NCBI GenBank assembly: GCA_037367405.1
Contig: JAZKJV010010617.1
Coordinates: 471,501 to 535,500, forward strand
Length of the DNA stretch: 64,000 nucleotides
Origin: Ottelia alismoides
Lineage: Eukaryota > Streptophyta > Magnoliopsida > Alismatales > Hydrocharitaceae
Direction: 5' to 3'
The notes under the pieces are model-generated. The model ran no database searches, was not told the origin of the DNA, and worked only from the letters and a program-made list of their open reading frames with translations. A program made the position numbers and the translations under genes. This document shows positions 48,651 to 59,109 of this stretch, one piece after another (positions within the stretch are counted from its first letter, which is position 1; each line of letters starts with the position of its first letter).

Positions 48651-49226
48651 GACCTTAGAGTTCCTTCTTCTGGGACTTGGCGCTGTGTTGATGACATCCG
48701 CGGGATTTACACGATTGACACCATTGAGCGGAGGGCAGATCCAGACACTCGACAGGACGAACATGACTCGACTACTTTTAATGATGAGTCCGCTCCTGTT
48801 CACCTAGATACTAATGAGGCCATGACCGAAGTTGATCTGATTGCTTTTATTCGAGAATTCGGTCCTTTTGATGAGAAAGATGATCCTGTCGAAATTATTG
48901 AGGACGAACAGAGTTCGACTACTTCCACTAATGAGTTCGCTTTTTTTGACCTGGACAAGACCTCGCAGGATGACTCTGATTACACTACTTCCGATGATGA
49001 GGAGTTTGTCCCTTTTCACTTTGACATCAGCGAGACTCCTAAGGCCGGACCTAGTCGTACTTCTTCCACTCACCAGTCTGTGCCTTCACACCCTAGGGCC
49101 CCTGAGGATGTTCACTCTATCGACCCTGATCGGCTTCCATCCACTGTGGACCCCGATGTCGACCTACACCACACCAGATCCATTCCTCAGCGGTCCTGCA
49201 AGAAGGTTTACTTTCAACCTTCTTGA
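48513..49226 (+). pseudogene. Chimeric frame: antisense LTR fused to duplicated B3 ORF tail
   Basis: The duplication joint places about 46 codons of antisense A' LTR (48513-48650) in frame with the last 190 or so codons of the B3 protein, giving one open frame of 237 codons. The tail (DLRVPSSGTW onward, acidic repeats included) is a near-copy of 46579-47151. It holds no protease active site. There is no evidence of expression, and the LTR part is not a natural coding sequence. I class it as a by-product of the rearrangement. Confidence 0.8.
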
Positions 49227-49290
49227 CCATTTGTATATCCATCTCTGTTGTATATTCACTTTTGTTCATCTCAGTCTCTCTCCCGTTTTG

Positions 49291-49295
49291 CTCAT
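49291..49295. repeat. Left target sequence of A' insertion
   Basis: CTCAT abuts the A' LTR. It is repeated at 47216-47220 in the duplicated unit. The uninterrupted site in B2 reads GCTCAATCACC (34084). The right-hand copy lies beyond the window. Confidence 0.6.
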
Positions 49296-52200
49296 TGATA
49301 GCCCGCCCCGCACCCTATGTTAATTCGGTCAGATTAATGTCCAAATTAATGTTAATCGTTCGTTGCAGTCGGATACGAGAGGCTAGTCAAAAACCACTTC
49401 TCAATTAATGTTAAGTTATATTTAAGCGACAGATTTTTTTTACTTGGTGGAAGTCCAAGGTCGAACTCAGGGAGGCATCTATCTCCTTAGGTAAATTTTA
49501 GCAAAATCCAAGTGTGAGATTTTCGAGGAATATATTTTTGGTCTTTTTCGGTTTTTCTATGCAATACACATGCAAAATCAGGCCAAATTAAATGTTAATT
49601 CAGATTGATGGTCAAATTAATTCCAAAAATTATGAAACTTGACCAGATGATTAATTATGATGAAAATGATCTACACAAATTTTTTTTGGAAATTTTAGAC
49701 AAATAAACGAATTTACTGTGAATTAAATATGCAGACAGGGTGATTTTTACAATTTAATTTTTAATAAATAACAACTCACAATTTTTTCAAGAAATAAAAT
49801 TATCTTAGATAGCACTAATGATGATGAATCCAGGAAAATTGACAGATCTGAATTTCAATTGAAATGAATTTATTAAAATTAAAATACGAAAACCACTCAA
49901 TGATTTATTTAGGCCTCGATATGTGTGCAAATTACATGAAATTTTTATGGCATGTTAAGAATACTGTCCTTAAGCTACTGTGAAATTTTGAGGATTTTTG
50001 GAACCACAGAGAATTAACTAGAAATTAAAAGGTGTCACTGGGCAAAATATTCCAAAAATATACCAATTAATTCATTAATAATTCCACTGAAATTACAAAA
50101 ATGTGACACGTGTGTCAATAGACAAAGGACAAGTTTTCCAACAAAATGCAACTTTTAGAATTGAAAAATGATGTAATATGCAACCTAGGGATGCGTGCAA
50201 ACACAGGGGTGTAAATGCAATACGGGTAAATAAAAATACAAAAAGCAAATATGCTAACAGGGACTAAAATGCAATTACCTATTATGCGGGGGACTCAAGT
50301 GCAATTTCTCCAACAGGCACGTGCTCCTCACGTGGGCTCAGCTTCACAGGGACCTTTTTGCAATATCTGAAAGCTTCAGGGGCCTCTGTGTAAATTTCCC
50401 AGGCCACACGTGCTCCTCACGTGGGCGGCCTAGGTTCGGATGGCTGTGGAGGCTCGGGGCTAGGCTCGGTCGCTTCTGGAGGTCTGGAGTGAGGCTCGGA
50501 CGACCCGAGCCTAGGCTCGGAGAAGCGGCTCGGGTGAGTCTACGTGGCCAGCTGTGGACCTTCGGATCGAGCTAGATCCGATGGCTGGCGGTGAAGACGC
50601 GTGGCGTGACCTCGGGCCTTTGGATCGATGTTGATCCAACGACTCCTGCGAAGACCGGTGAGGAGGCGACGTGGCTCGCTGAGGGTCGTTCGATCAACGT
50701 GATCGAACGGATGCTGTGCGTCTGCTCCGACGATCCTCCGCCGCCTGCAGAGGAGATGGCGGGGCTCCGGCGAAGGTGCCTTAGCTCCGCCCGTCCTTCC
50801 TCGTGTCGATGATGCTCTCCGACTTGTCGGAGATATCCCAGAATACTCGTGGCGATGCGGTGGAGATGCTGGTGGTCTCAGGAGCGGCGGAGGGCGGTCT
50901 AACGTCGATGGCGATGAAGCTTGAAGTCGTCTCCGGTGAGCTTCCGTTCAATGAGAAGAGGGGAACCTTCAAGTGTTAAAGATAGAGCCGGAGCTCGTGC
51001 GTGCGCCTGTGGAGAAGTGAAGATAGTCGGCGAGGCCTAAGGAGTGATGGAGATGGGTTGGCGATGGTGCTCCGGCCAAGTGGCGGAGCTGGAGCTGATG
51101 GAGGATGAAGTGAGTCGTCGGCAGGCGTAGAGGTGGCCGCGAAGATGAGAGCTCCGACGCGGAGCTCGGCGGAGTGGAATGGAAGCGTGGTAGTGACCGG
51201 AGGCGGAGAATGACCAGCGAGAAAATCGACTAAGAGAAGAAGAGAAGATCGGAGAAGAATAGAGGGTTCACCTGGGGATTGGAACTCTTTCTCGGGTTCC
51301 AGGTCGTCGCTCGAAGGCCGGTGGCTCCCTGAGCTCAAGCAGCGTCGAGGAGGGCAGCTGCGACACGGAGGAGATGCCGTGGATCTCGCCGGAGAAGACG
51401 CCTGTCTTCGCTCGAAGAGACAGCCAATTGGTGTCACCAATCGAGAGCTCTGAGCTCGGGGGTTTCTCCTGTAATGGCGGATGAGGCTGAAGTTGGCCGG
51501 TGGTGGAGTATTTAAAGGGTGAAGTAGAGGAGCGGCCTGGTGATGGAGCGAAGTTCATGGAGGTAGTGGGGTGTAGCTGGCGATCGACGTGGGAAATGAA
51601 GTGGCTGACGAGGATGACGGATGAGTGGGGAAGGACGTGGAGTGATTGTGGTCGGAGATGGTGGTAGGCGTGGTGGCGAAAATAGAAAGGGGGTGGCTTG
51701 TTTCGCAAGGGCGAGATCGTGGGCGAGAGGCGTCCGGAGGTTGACGACGAGGCCCTGGCCGTTGGATCTTGTGATCCAACGGCCCAGATCAAAGCGTGAA
51801 GGGACGTGTGGGATTAGATCAAGGTGCGGTGATAAGAGGCCGTGATCGCGCCACGTGGAAGCAGCTGGGCGAAGCGCGAGCGAGCGGCTGGGATCAAGTC
51901 AAGGCGATGCGATCTGAAGGTGTGGAACCTGCCACGTGTCGTGGTGGGGCAGCGGTGCGAACGAACGGCTTGGATGAAGGGTTGAGGTTAATCGAAGGGA
52001 CGAGGGACGCCAAAGGAAGAGCGGCTGTGATGGAAGGATCGCGGGCTTGATCAGATGGTGTACACGCCGCCACGTGGCGAGCTCTGGAAGAGGCGCGGAC
52101 GGGCGGGTCAGATGAGACAAGGGGATGATGTGATGGTGTGGATTTGAGGCGCACGTGGAAGCAGCCAAGCCGTTGGATATAGAGCATAATCCAACGGTTG

Positions 52201-52885
52201 TGGCAGCGGGCGGATGAGGCAAGGGGTGCAGGCCGCGTGGCGCAACCAGAGGGCGCCACGTGGCCTGCTGTGAATGGCTGAAAGAAAATATATGTGTAGA
52301 GAGAAAAGGGGGCCGAATTTGGAAAAACTCAAAACATGAAATTGTAGATCTCGATGAGATCTACAAGTTTCATGTTGACCAAAGACGGAGATGAGGTCAA
52401 ATATGATACATAAATACAAATATACAAATATACATATATGTAGTATACAAAGTGGCCCAAAAACCCAACTTTCTCATACGAGCTCCAAATTAGATGAAAT
52501 TAGTCTCATTTTAAAGGTCTTTTAATGTGGAGTATTCTAAGAGTAAGTAGACCTATTTCAGAGTTTGTATGAGGGCTTTATGTGCATTTTAGTGTACAGG
52601 GGTTCTGAGGCTTTATTAGCTAAATTACCAGGGGGAATTTTTGGCCTTCTTCCCTATATTATTAACTAAGGAGTACATATTATAAAGAAGAGGTTATTTT
52701 AGTGAATAGGTATTTTACAAGGGATTTTTGGCTTCTTATTTGAATGCAAATGGACTGCTAAAATGAATGTATTATGTATGTATGCATGAGTGCTATTTAT
52801 GCATTATAAAGAGAAATATGCCTCTATTTACTCGGGAACAAGGCTCTATTTTTGACTTTTGAAGTGATAAATCACATATTCATCA
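49296..52885 (-). repeat. 3' LTR of minus-strand element A' (3590 bp)
   Basis: On the minus strand it starts TGATGAATATGTGATTTATCA next to the polypurine tract and ends GGGCGGGCTATCA. It matches the A-left LTR (3652-7220) throughout and the A' 5' LTR segment at 62931-64000. Minus-strand landmarks are a TATA-like box (51509-51516), a predicted intron (50967-51271) and the 45-nt hairpin (52333-52376). Frames such as 50976-51440 and 51268-51792 are GC-driven. Confidence 0.96.
50967..51271 (-). other. Predicted intron inside the A' LTR
   Basis: On the minus strand, donor CCCCAG|GTGAAC and acceptor CACTTGAAG|GTTCC bound 305 bp, matching 5178-5485 in A-left. The acceptor is CAG in A-left but AAG here. 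Confidence 0.45.
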
Positions 52886-52899
52886 ACCCCCTATACTTA
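52886..52899 (-). promoter_or_regulatory. Polypurine tract of A'
   Basis: The minus strand reads TTTAAGTATAGGGGGT directly before the LTR, matching A-left. Confidence 0.92.
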
Positions 52900-54330
52900 A
52901 ACCTTGCTCGTCCCCGAGCAACCAAATGAAATGCAGAAGTGAAATGATTTTGGGTTCCATACCTAGGTCATGAACAAAAGTTAAAAATAGAGCTTGACTC
53001 GACCTTTGGATTAATTATGTGTCAAAACCTTATTGGGATATGAGTTTAAGACTTAACAGACTTCAAGTTCCACAAGTCTTCTATTCAAGACGCCTCAACA
53101 CACCAGATCAGAACAAGTCTACATACACAAACTCTAATGACCATGAATCTTTCCATGCAGTGTAAGTGATATATGACTCCCCACCTCAGAAGTAACAAAG
53201 AAACAACCTCCCCCAACCTGGTAACTCTAATGCCTCGGTCTAGCAACTCTTTCCTCGAGAAGCGGGGTATTCCCTTCTAAGTTCAAGTGCAACCGGCTCA
53301 AGAAGAGGGGGAAGAAGTATAGACTTTTGGGAGCTCAGCCAGTGTAGGTAAGTCTCCCGCTGCAAGCTTCATGAGATGTAACATGGGGACCATAAGCTTT
53401 TGCTTTTCTTGACTACATATGCTCCGGTGGGGTTATTAAATTTTCAATCCGACCCACCACTTCTTTGGAGTTCTTTTTGCAAAAAATTTTTTTCCAAATG
53501 CCTCTGTATAACATATCTACATGGTGCAGCATATATACCAGAAATTTCCTCTTGAGCCAGTAGACTATCCCTCTTTTGAAGCTTTATTGCAACCCACAGC
53601 TTCTGTCTTTAGCCTTCGTCACCACTAGGCCAAGTTGAGACTAGAAGAAGAAGAGAGGTTCCGCCTAGAAGTACTACCCTCATATGCTACCCCAAGCCAA
53701 AGGAAATTGCCTCCGCACCACCTCATCCGTGGAGAGCCATGTGTAAAGTGCTGGTGCACGTCAAGCCATTGTCTCTAAGAGTCATGTGTGTGTTGTTAAG
53801 TGCTCTACTCAGGCTCATTAAGATGACATATGAACATAGACTTGCAGACTTAAAGAATTAAGTCACCTGACCTGAAAAATCTTAACTCCAGTTCCTATAA
53901 GGTTCCTCTGAAATTAGGTGGATTAAGGTCAAATCACTTCCATCCTCAATATCTGCTCATAACTTCGTTCAGAACCCACTAGCTTTTCACTTTGCCTATG
54001 CAAAGTATGCCGATGAGATGTCATGCTATGAAAATGCAAGACTCTTTTTTTCTTTTTGGATGCATAGATGGTATGCAAGATTAAATAAGAAGCCTTTATT
54101 TTCAACTTTTTCATTTATTTTCTATTATACAACAATCTTTAGTTTGTAATAATATACATAGTATCATATTTTACAAGAGTATTATTTTTGTTTTATACAA
54201 GTAAAATATTTATTTATTTATATTTTTTTTCAATTTTTACCCACCGTACTTATTGCATAATATATACAAAAATACGTGAAAATACGCGAAAGTACGAGCT
54301 ATGGGTAAAGTATATATGTAATATATACAC

Positions 54331-54692
54331 GCCCCCCTATACTTAGCATGTGCTATGTCCTCAGAGCACGAAAAGCGACTAAAAAGACATAGCTCGGGCT
54401 AAGCGTAGGAGAGCTAAAATAACAAAAAGTATAGAAGTCGTACCGCCCCCCTATACCTAGGCTCTGACAGCCTAAGTGTAGAAGAAGATCAGAAATGGGG
54501 CAGACGAGGGAAAGATGAGAAGTGGATGAATGTATACAAGGCGGTCATCGGTCCCCCCTATACTTAGGCTCAGGTCAACCTAAGTATAGGACGGAAGTGA
54601 GTATGAGGACCAATGTGATCTGAAGAATGTACAAAAATCGACTCAAGTGACTCCTCCCCCCTATACTTAGGATCTGGTCATCCTAAGTATAG
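54331..54692 (-). repeat. Array of four polypurine-type hairpins (A')
   Basis: Hairpins lie at 54655-54692, 54553-54590, 54445-54481 and, for the compound one, 54331-54408. Order, spacing and type match A-left. Stems show some decay, such as CTGACAG-loop mismatches at 54461-54470. The AT palindrome (54311-54329) follows the last one. Confidence 0.92.
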
Positions 54693-54823
54693 TCCAAGAT
54701 AGTGATGTAATGAGACGGGGATGAGTTACTAGAGTCGCGGGAGAAAGGATAGGATGTACAAAAATGATGATATATACAGATGAGTCGGTCTGAATCTTTC
54801 GAGATGCTGCGGATGGTTGGAGT

Positions 54824-55441
54824 TCACTGCTGCAAGGTCTCATACGCGGCTCGAGGTGTATCTGTTGTATCTGTCTCGCGCATGAATACAATCTCCTCAA
54901 CATGGACTAACTGCTCATTGGATTCGACGAAGTGCTTCAACAGTTGTCCATTCACTAGGAATGTCGGTGCGTCATATGCAAGATCTGAGATCTCGACACA
55001 TCCACTATCATGCACCGTATGGACGACAAATGGGCCTGTCCACTTAGACTTCAACTTGCCTTGGAAAATCTTCAGCCTAGCATTGAACAACCATACCTTC
55101 TGTCCAGGAACAAAGGTCTTTCGTCTGATATATCTATCATGCCAACGCTTCACCTTGTCCTTGTACACCAAACTGTTGTCGTATGCGCGGTTTCTGACTT
55201 CCACAAGCTCATTCAGATCCATGTTTCTCTGCCTCTGACCCAGGTGTGTGTTCCAATTGACCTTCTTGATTGCCCATTCTGATTTGTGCACTAACTCTGC
55301 GGGCAAGTGGCACGGCTTTCCGATTACCATTCGGAATGGGGAGGTGCCTAATGGTGTCTTGTAAGCTGTCCTATACGCCCAGAGGACTTGATCCAAGATC
55401 TGAGTCCAGTCCTTCCTGTCCGGGCAAACAAGCTTCTGCAA
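54824..55441 (-). pseudogene. A' integrase C-terminal part
   Basis: The 205-codon end of pol is in a different frame from the integrase core upstream. A 1-bp deletion near 55455 (A-left keeps the base) causes the shift. The domain includes [17 protein letters not shown] and later WTGPFVV, typical of Ty3/gypsy integrase C-termini, and stops at the equivalent of 1763-1765. It would help DNA binding and complex assembly if joined to the core. About 95% alike by eye to 1130-1765. Confidence 0.92.
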
Positions 55442-56916
55442 TATGGTTTCACCTCCCTATTTGACACCTCAGCCATACCATTGGTTTGTGGGTGGTAAGG
55501 ACTCGTGACACGGTGTTCAATGCCGTAATCCTTCAGGAGTTTCTTCACCTCCCGATTCACAAAGTGGCTACCCCCGTCTGATATCATCATTTTGGGGATC
55601 CCGAACCTAGAGATTATGCGCTCTCTGATGAATTTGCAGACAGTCCTGCTGTCTACAGCTCGGGTTGGGATAGCCTCAACCCATCTGGACATATAGTCTA
55701 CCGCAAGAAGGATATATTCGAACCCGTGACTTACAGGAAATGGGCCCATGAAATCGATTCCCCAGGCGTCAAAGACATCACAAATGATGACCGGCTGCAT
55801 TGGCATCTCATCCTTCGAACCAACGGTTCCTCCCATTCTCTGGCAAACTGGGCACAACTTCGCGAAGGCGGTGGCATCGTGAAATAGAGTCGGCCAGTAG
55901 AAGCCACATTGAAGTACCTTCCATGCGGTCCTCTTCCCGGAGTGGTGTCCTCCTGCCTTCAAACTGTGGCATAAAGAAAGGACACTCTGGTATTCCTCCT
56001 GAGGAATACACCGTCTCCAGACACAATCCGGTCCTTCGAAGAAAAGGATCGGATCCTCCCAATGGTAGTGTCTAGCGTCCGACTTCAGTCGGTCGATTTG
56101 GCTCTTGGGCCAATCTTCGGGAACTTTCTTGGAGACAAGATAGTTCACGATATTGGCATACCATGGTAGTGAGTCGATAACAAAAATCGACTCGTCAGGG
56201 AAGGAGTCTCGAATTGGTGAATCCTCAGAAGTATTAAGATCTTCAAGACGAGAGAGATGATCGGCCACTACATTCTTCTTTCCAGGTTTATCATGGATGT
56301 CCAAGTCAAACTCCTGGATAAGTAAAATCCATCGAAGAAGACGCGCCTTCGCATCCTTCTTCTCCATCAAGTACCGTAGTGTCGTATGGTCAGTGAACAC
56401 AGTTACCTTGGATCCAATTAGGTGAGATCTGAATTTGTCCAAGGCAAACACTACCGCAAGCATTTCCTTTTCCGTAACTGTATAGTTACGCTGAGCGGTG
56501 TCAAGCACTTTGCTTGCATAGTGAATTGCAAACGGGATGCCTTCTCTTCTTTGTCCCAACACAGCCCCAACAGCGTAATCAGAGGCGTCCGTCATGATCT
56601 CAAAAGGTAGAGACCAATCTGGGGCTTGTAGGATGGATGTGTCCATGATCATTCCTTGCAAAAGCTTAAAGGCCTCAAGACATTTGTAATCAACAACAAA
56701 CTCCATGTCTTTGCCTAAAAGCTCAGTTAGCGGTCGGGCAATCTTAGAAAAATCCTTAATGAATCTCCGATAAAATCCAACATGCCCGAGGAATGACCGC
56801 AACTGCTTTACGTTGGTTGGTGGCTGGAGTCGTCTGATCACGTCCACCTTGGCAGGGTCAACCTCCATTCCTCTCTTGGAGATGACATGCCCCAACACTA
56901 TGCCCTCCGTCACCAT
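55348..56916 (-). pseudogene. A' RT thumb, RNaseH and integrase core
   Basis: This 522-codon open frame continues the RT ORF upstream after one nonsense codon (56932-56934). From its start it covers the RT connection ([31 protein letters not shown]) and RNaseH ([37 protein letters not shown]). It then covers the zinc-binding region (GGHHSG...CPVCQRMGG) and an integrase core with the full triad in [16 protein letters not shown] and AEVSNREVK. It ends in out-of-frame residues after the deletion near 55455. All catalytic positions I can check are kept, so it decayed recently. It supplied the reference for the lesions in A-left. Confidence 0.96.
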
Positions 56917-56931
56917 GAAGTGACTTTTCTC

Positions 56932-57438
56932 TCAGGAGAGCACCAGATTAACCTCACAACATCTTTTGAGGACTCGGTCCAGATTCCTAAGACAGGAATC
57001 GAAAGAATCGCCGTGGACCGAGAAGTCATCCATGAAGACTTCCAGGAATTCGCCGACCATTTCGGCGAATACAGCAATCATGCACCTTTGAAAAGTACCT
57101 GGAGCATTGCATAGCCCAAAAGGCATGCGCCTGAAAGCATAGGTACTAAAGGGGCATGTAAACGTGGTTTTTTCCTGGTCCTCTGGAGCTATGACTACTT
57201 GATTGTAGCCCGAGAACCCATCTAGGAAGCAGAAGAACTCTTTCACCGCTAATCTCTCTAAGATCTGATCAATGAATGGTAGGGGAAATGATCCTTCTTT
57301 GTCGCGGCATTCAAGCGTCTGTAATCCACACAGACACGCCACGACGTGGGTACTCTCATCACAATCTCCTCTCCGTCCTCGTTGGTGGTCGTCTGAATTC
57401 CCGACTTTTTTGGGACAACATGGATTGGGGCCACCCAC
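56932..57438 (-). pseudogene. A' reverse transcriptase core
   Basis: RT fingers and palm: LPFIDQILERLA, FSGYNQVVIAPEDQEKTTF, RRMPFGLCNAPGTFQ, and the active site FMDDFSVHG near 57030. The first 50 or so codons are out of register (CCPKKVGNSDD should be VPKK-type sequence), from one or more 1-bp indels near 57290-57420. A stop at 56932-56934 separates it from the next open frame, and a stop and frame change near 57472 separate it from the protease ORF. The enzyme would copy element RNA to DNA. Confidence 0.94.
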
Positions 57439-57471
57439 TTAGAGTCGGAGATTGGGTAAATGAAACCTGCA

Positions 57472-58707
57472 TCACACCATCTCCTTCTTCACGACCTCTC
57501 GTAAATTTGGATTCAACCGGCGTTGGAATTCACGATAGGGTTTGGCTTCATTCTCCAAGTATATATGGTGCGAACACAGAGCGGGATTGATCCCATGGAG
57601 ATCGGAAATACTCCAGCCTATCGCCTTGCGGTTCTTTTCCAGTATCTCTAGCAAGCGAGATTCCTGCTCCTCGGTCAATTTCGAACTGATGATGACCGGA
57701 AATTTCTTGTCTTGGCCCGCAAGGAAGGCATACTTTAAAGTTGTGGGTAAGGATTTGAGATCCGGAATAGTGTGATCGTCTAAGAAATCTGGCTCAATCT
57801 GATCTGGCTCAGTGTTGGAAGTGGCTGGATCGTTCTCTGTGATGGCTGCCACCAATTTCGGCTCTGGAGTCGGATCGTCAAAGGTCTCCACACAATCGGC
57901 AAACGCCTCGTCCGACTCGTCATCCTCATCTTCCGATTGTCCTAGAGATGTAAGGACTGACATGCCCAACTGGGCCTCTACGTCATCGAAGATGTAGGGC
58001 GATGCAGGCTCAGAGCTATACTCGTTCCTGAGGATCTCGCAGACTGACTTATGCACTGGATCATCTTCGGAGGAGATGGACATATCGGTGCTGGTTGGGT
58101 TCTGTCTCCATGGCCCAACTAAGGCTACATACTCGCAGTCTGTTCCGGTAGAAGAGTACTCGGTGCTGGATTCTGAATCCGGTCTCTGCCATCTTGTCTG
58201 CTTCATTTCAAGTTCCTCATCTCCGCCTGGAGTTTGGAACTGAATCTTCCCGATCTTATAATCAAATAAGGCCCCTGCTGTTCTAAGGAAGGGCCTACCT
58301 AAAATGATCTGGGAGTCTCTCCAATTACGAGGGGTTTCCATATCCAGGACAGTGAAGTCCACCATGTATTCTTGTCCCTCGATTTTGATCACAATGTTCC
58401 TCAATTCTCCTTGGGACCTCTTGGTTGATTTATCAGCAAACTGTAGGAGGGCTCTAGATTTCCTAAGAGGTCCGAGATTAAGCCGCTCATAGAGGGCTGT
58501 AGGCATCAGATTGATCGAGGAACCATTGTCCAACAGAGTGCGTGCAAACGCGATGTCATCAACATGACTCACTACATAATGTGCACCCATATCTCTTCGT
58601 TTCCTTGGAAATGAGTTCTTTATTGCACAAGTCGTGGCTATTGATAAAACGTGTTTCTCAACACGGCTTTTGGTCTTCCTGCTAACCCTAGTAGGTGTGC
58701 ATCTCAC
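57472..58707 (-). pseudogene. A' retropepsin, acidic linker and RT N-terminus
   Basis: An open frame of 411 codons. The protease has LLDNGSSINLMPTALY near 58510-58540 and IILGRPFLRTAGALFDY near 58300, matching the B protease in layout. A long acidic linker (EDEDDESDEAF near 57920) joins it to the RT N-terminus (GWSISDLHGINPALCSHHIYLE near 57570, then RRLNPNLREVVKKEMV). The upstream end is cut by the MITE at 58713-59099, so the initial Met here is only the first in-frame ATG. The linker position corresponds to the acidic tail of B. Confidence 0.94.
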
Positions 58708-58712
58708 CTTTA

Positions 58713-59099
58713 GGGGGTGTTTGGATAGTGGGTTTAGGTGGGTTAAACTGGTTGCAGGTAACCTATTTTTGGGTTTTGGTGTTTGGATAGAGGGTTAAAC
58801 TGGGGGTGGGTTAGAAGTGGGTTTATTATGATATGATTGTATTGGAGTTTGAAAAAGTGAGTAGTTATTGTGATGTGATTGTATTGGAGTTTGAAAAAGT
58901 GAGTAGAAGTGGAGTAGTTTATATTTTTTAGATGAGATGATGGTATAATATATTTTTTTTGATAGGATTGATGATGTAAAATTTATTTTTTTAATTTTTT
59001 AAAAAGGGAATAAAGTGGGGCCCACGAGGAGGGAGAAAACATGGGTTAGGGGAGTTAAACCACCCCGGGGGTGGTTTAACCTTGTAGCCGAACACACCC
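58713..59099. mobile_element. MITE (Tourist-like or hAT-like) inserted in A' gag-pol
   Basis: A 387-bp element with terminal inverted repeats GGGGGTGTTTGG at 58713 and, inverted, GGGTGTGTTCGG at 59099. It is flanked by TA (58711-58712 and 59100-59101). Excising it with one TA would leave the two flanks of the A' frame in register. A 30-bp unit (GATTGTATTGGAGTTTGA...) is repeated at about 58836 and 58880. A palindrome, GGTTTAACC-type with a CCCCGGGGG centre, lies at 59064-59091. The terminal sequence resembles Tourist/PIF-Harbinger MITEs (target TWA), but the observed TA is ambiguous. No transposase. Confidence 0.85.
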
Positions 59100-59109
59100 T
59101 AAGGTATTT

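Larger units (their letters stand above)
46576..50725. repeat. 2,075-bp tandem duplication spanning the B3/A' junction
   Basis: Unit 1 (46576-48650) and unit 2 (48651-50725) each hold the last part of the B3 ORF, its 3' flank to CTCAT, and the first 1.43 kb (plus-strand sense) of the A' LTR. The LTR start occurs at 47221 and 49296, exactly 2,075 apart. The breakpoint shares only GAC (46576-46578 and 48651-48653), so it is a microhomology joint. The copies differ by scattered substitutions and compensating small indels, so the duplication is not recent. Confidence 0.95.
52886..54823 (-). other. 3' non-coding region of A'
   Basis: Collinear with A-left 1766-3651 on the opposite strand, including both shared blocks (53547-53571 and 53884-53906). 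Most of the region right of 54330 is the hairpin array. No env-like frame is present. Confidence 0.88.

Noticed and set aside
50976..52259. ORFs in the A' LTR
   Set aside because: Compositional, as in A-left. The corresponding A-left frames differ.
52886..54823. env-like third ORF of Athila elements
   Set aside because: No frame longer than about 60 codons in A' or A-left in this region, apart from the array and shared blocks.
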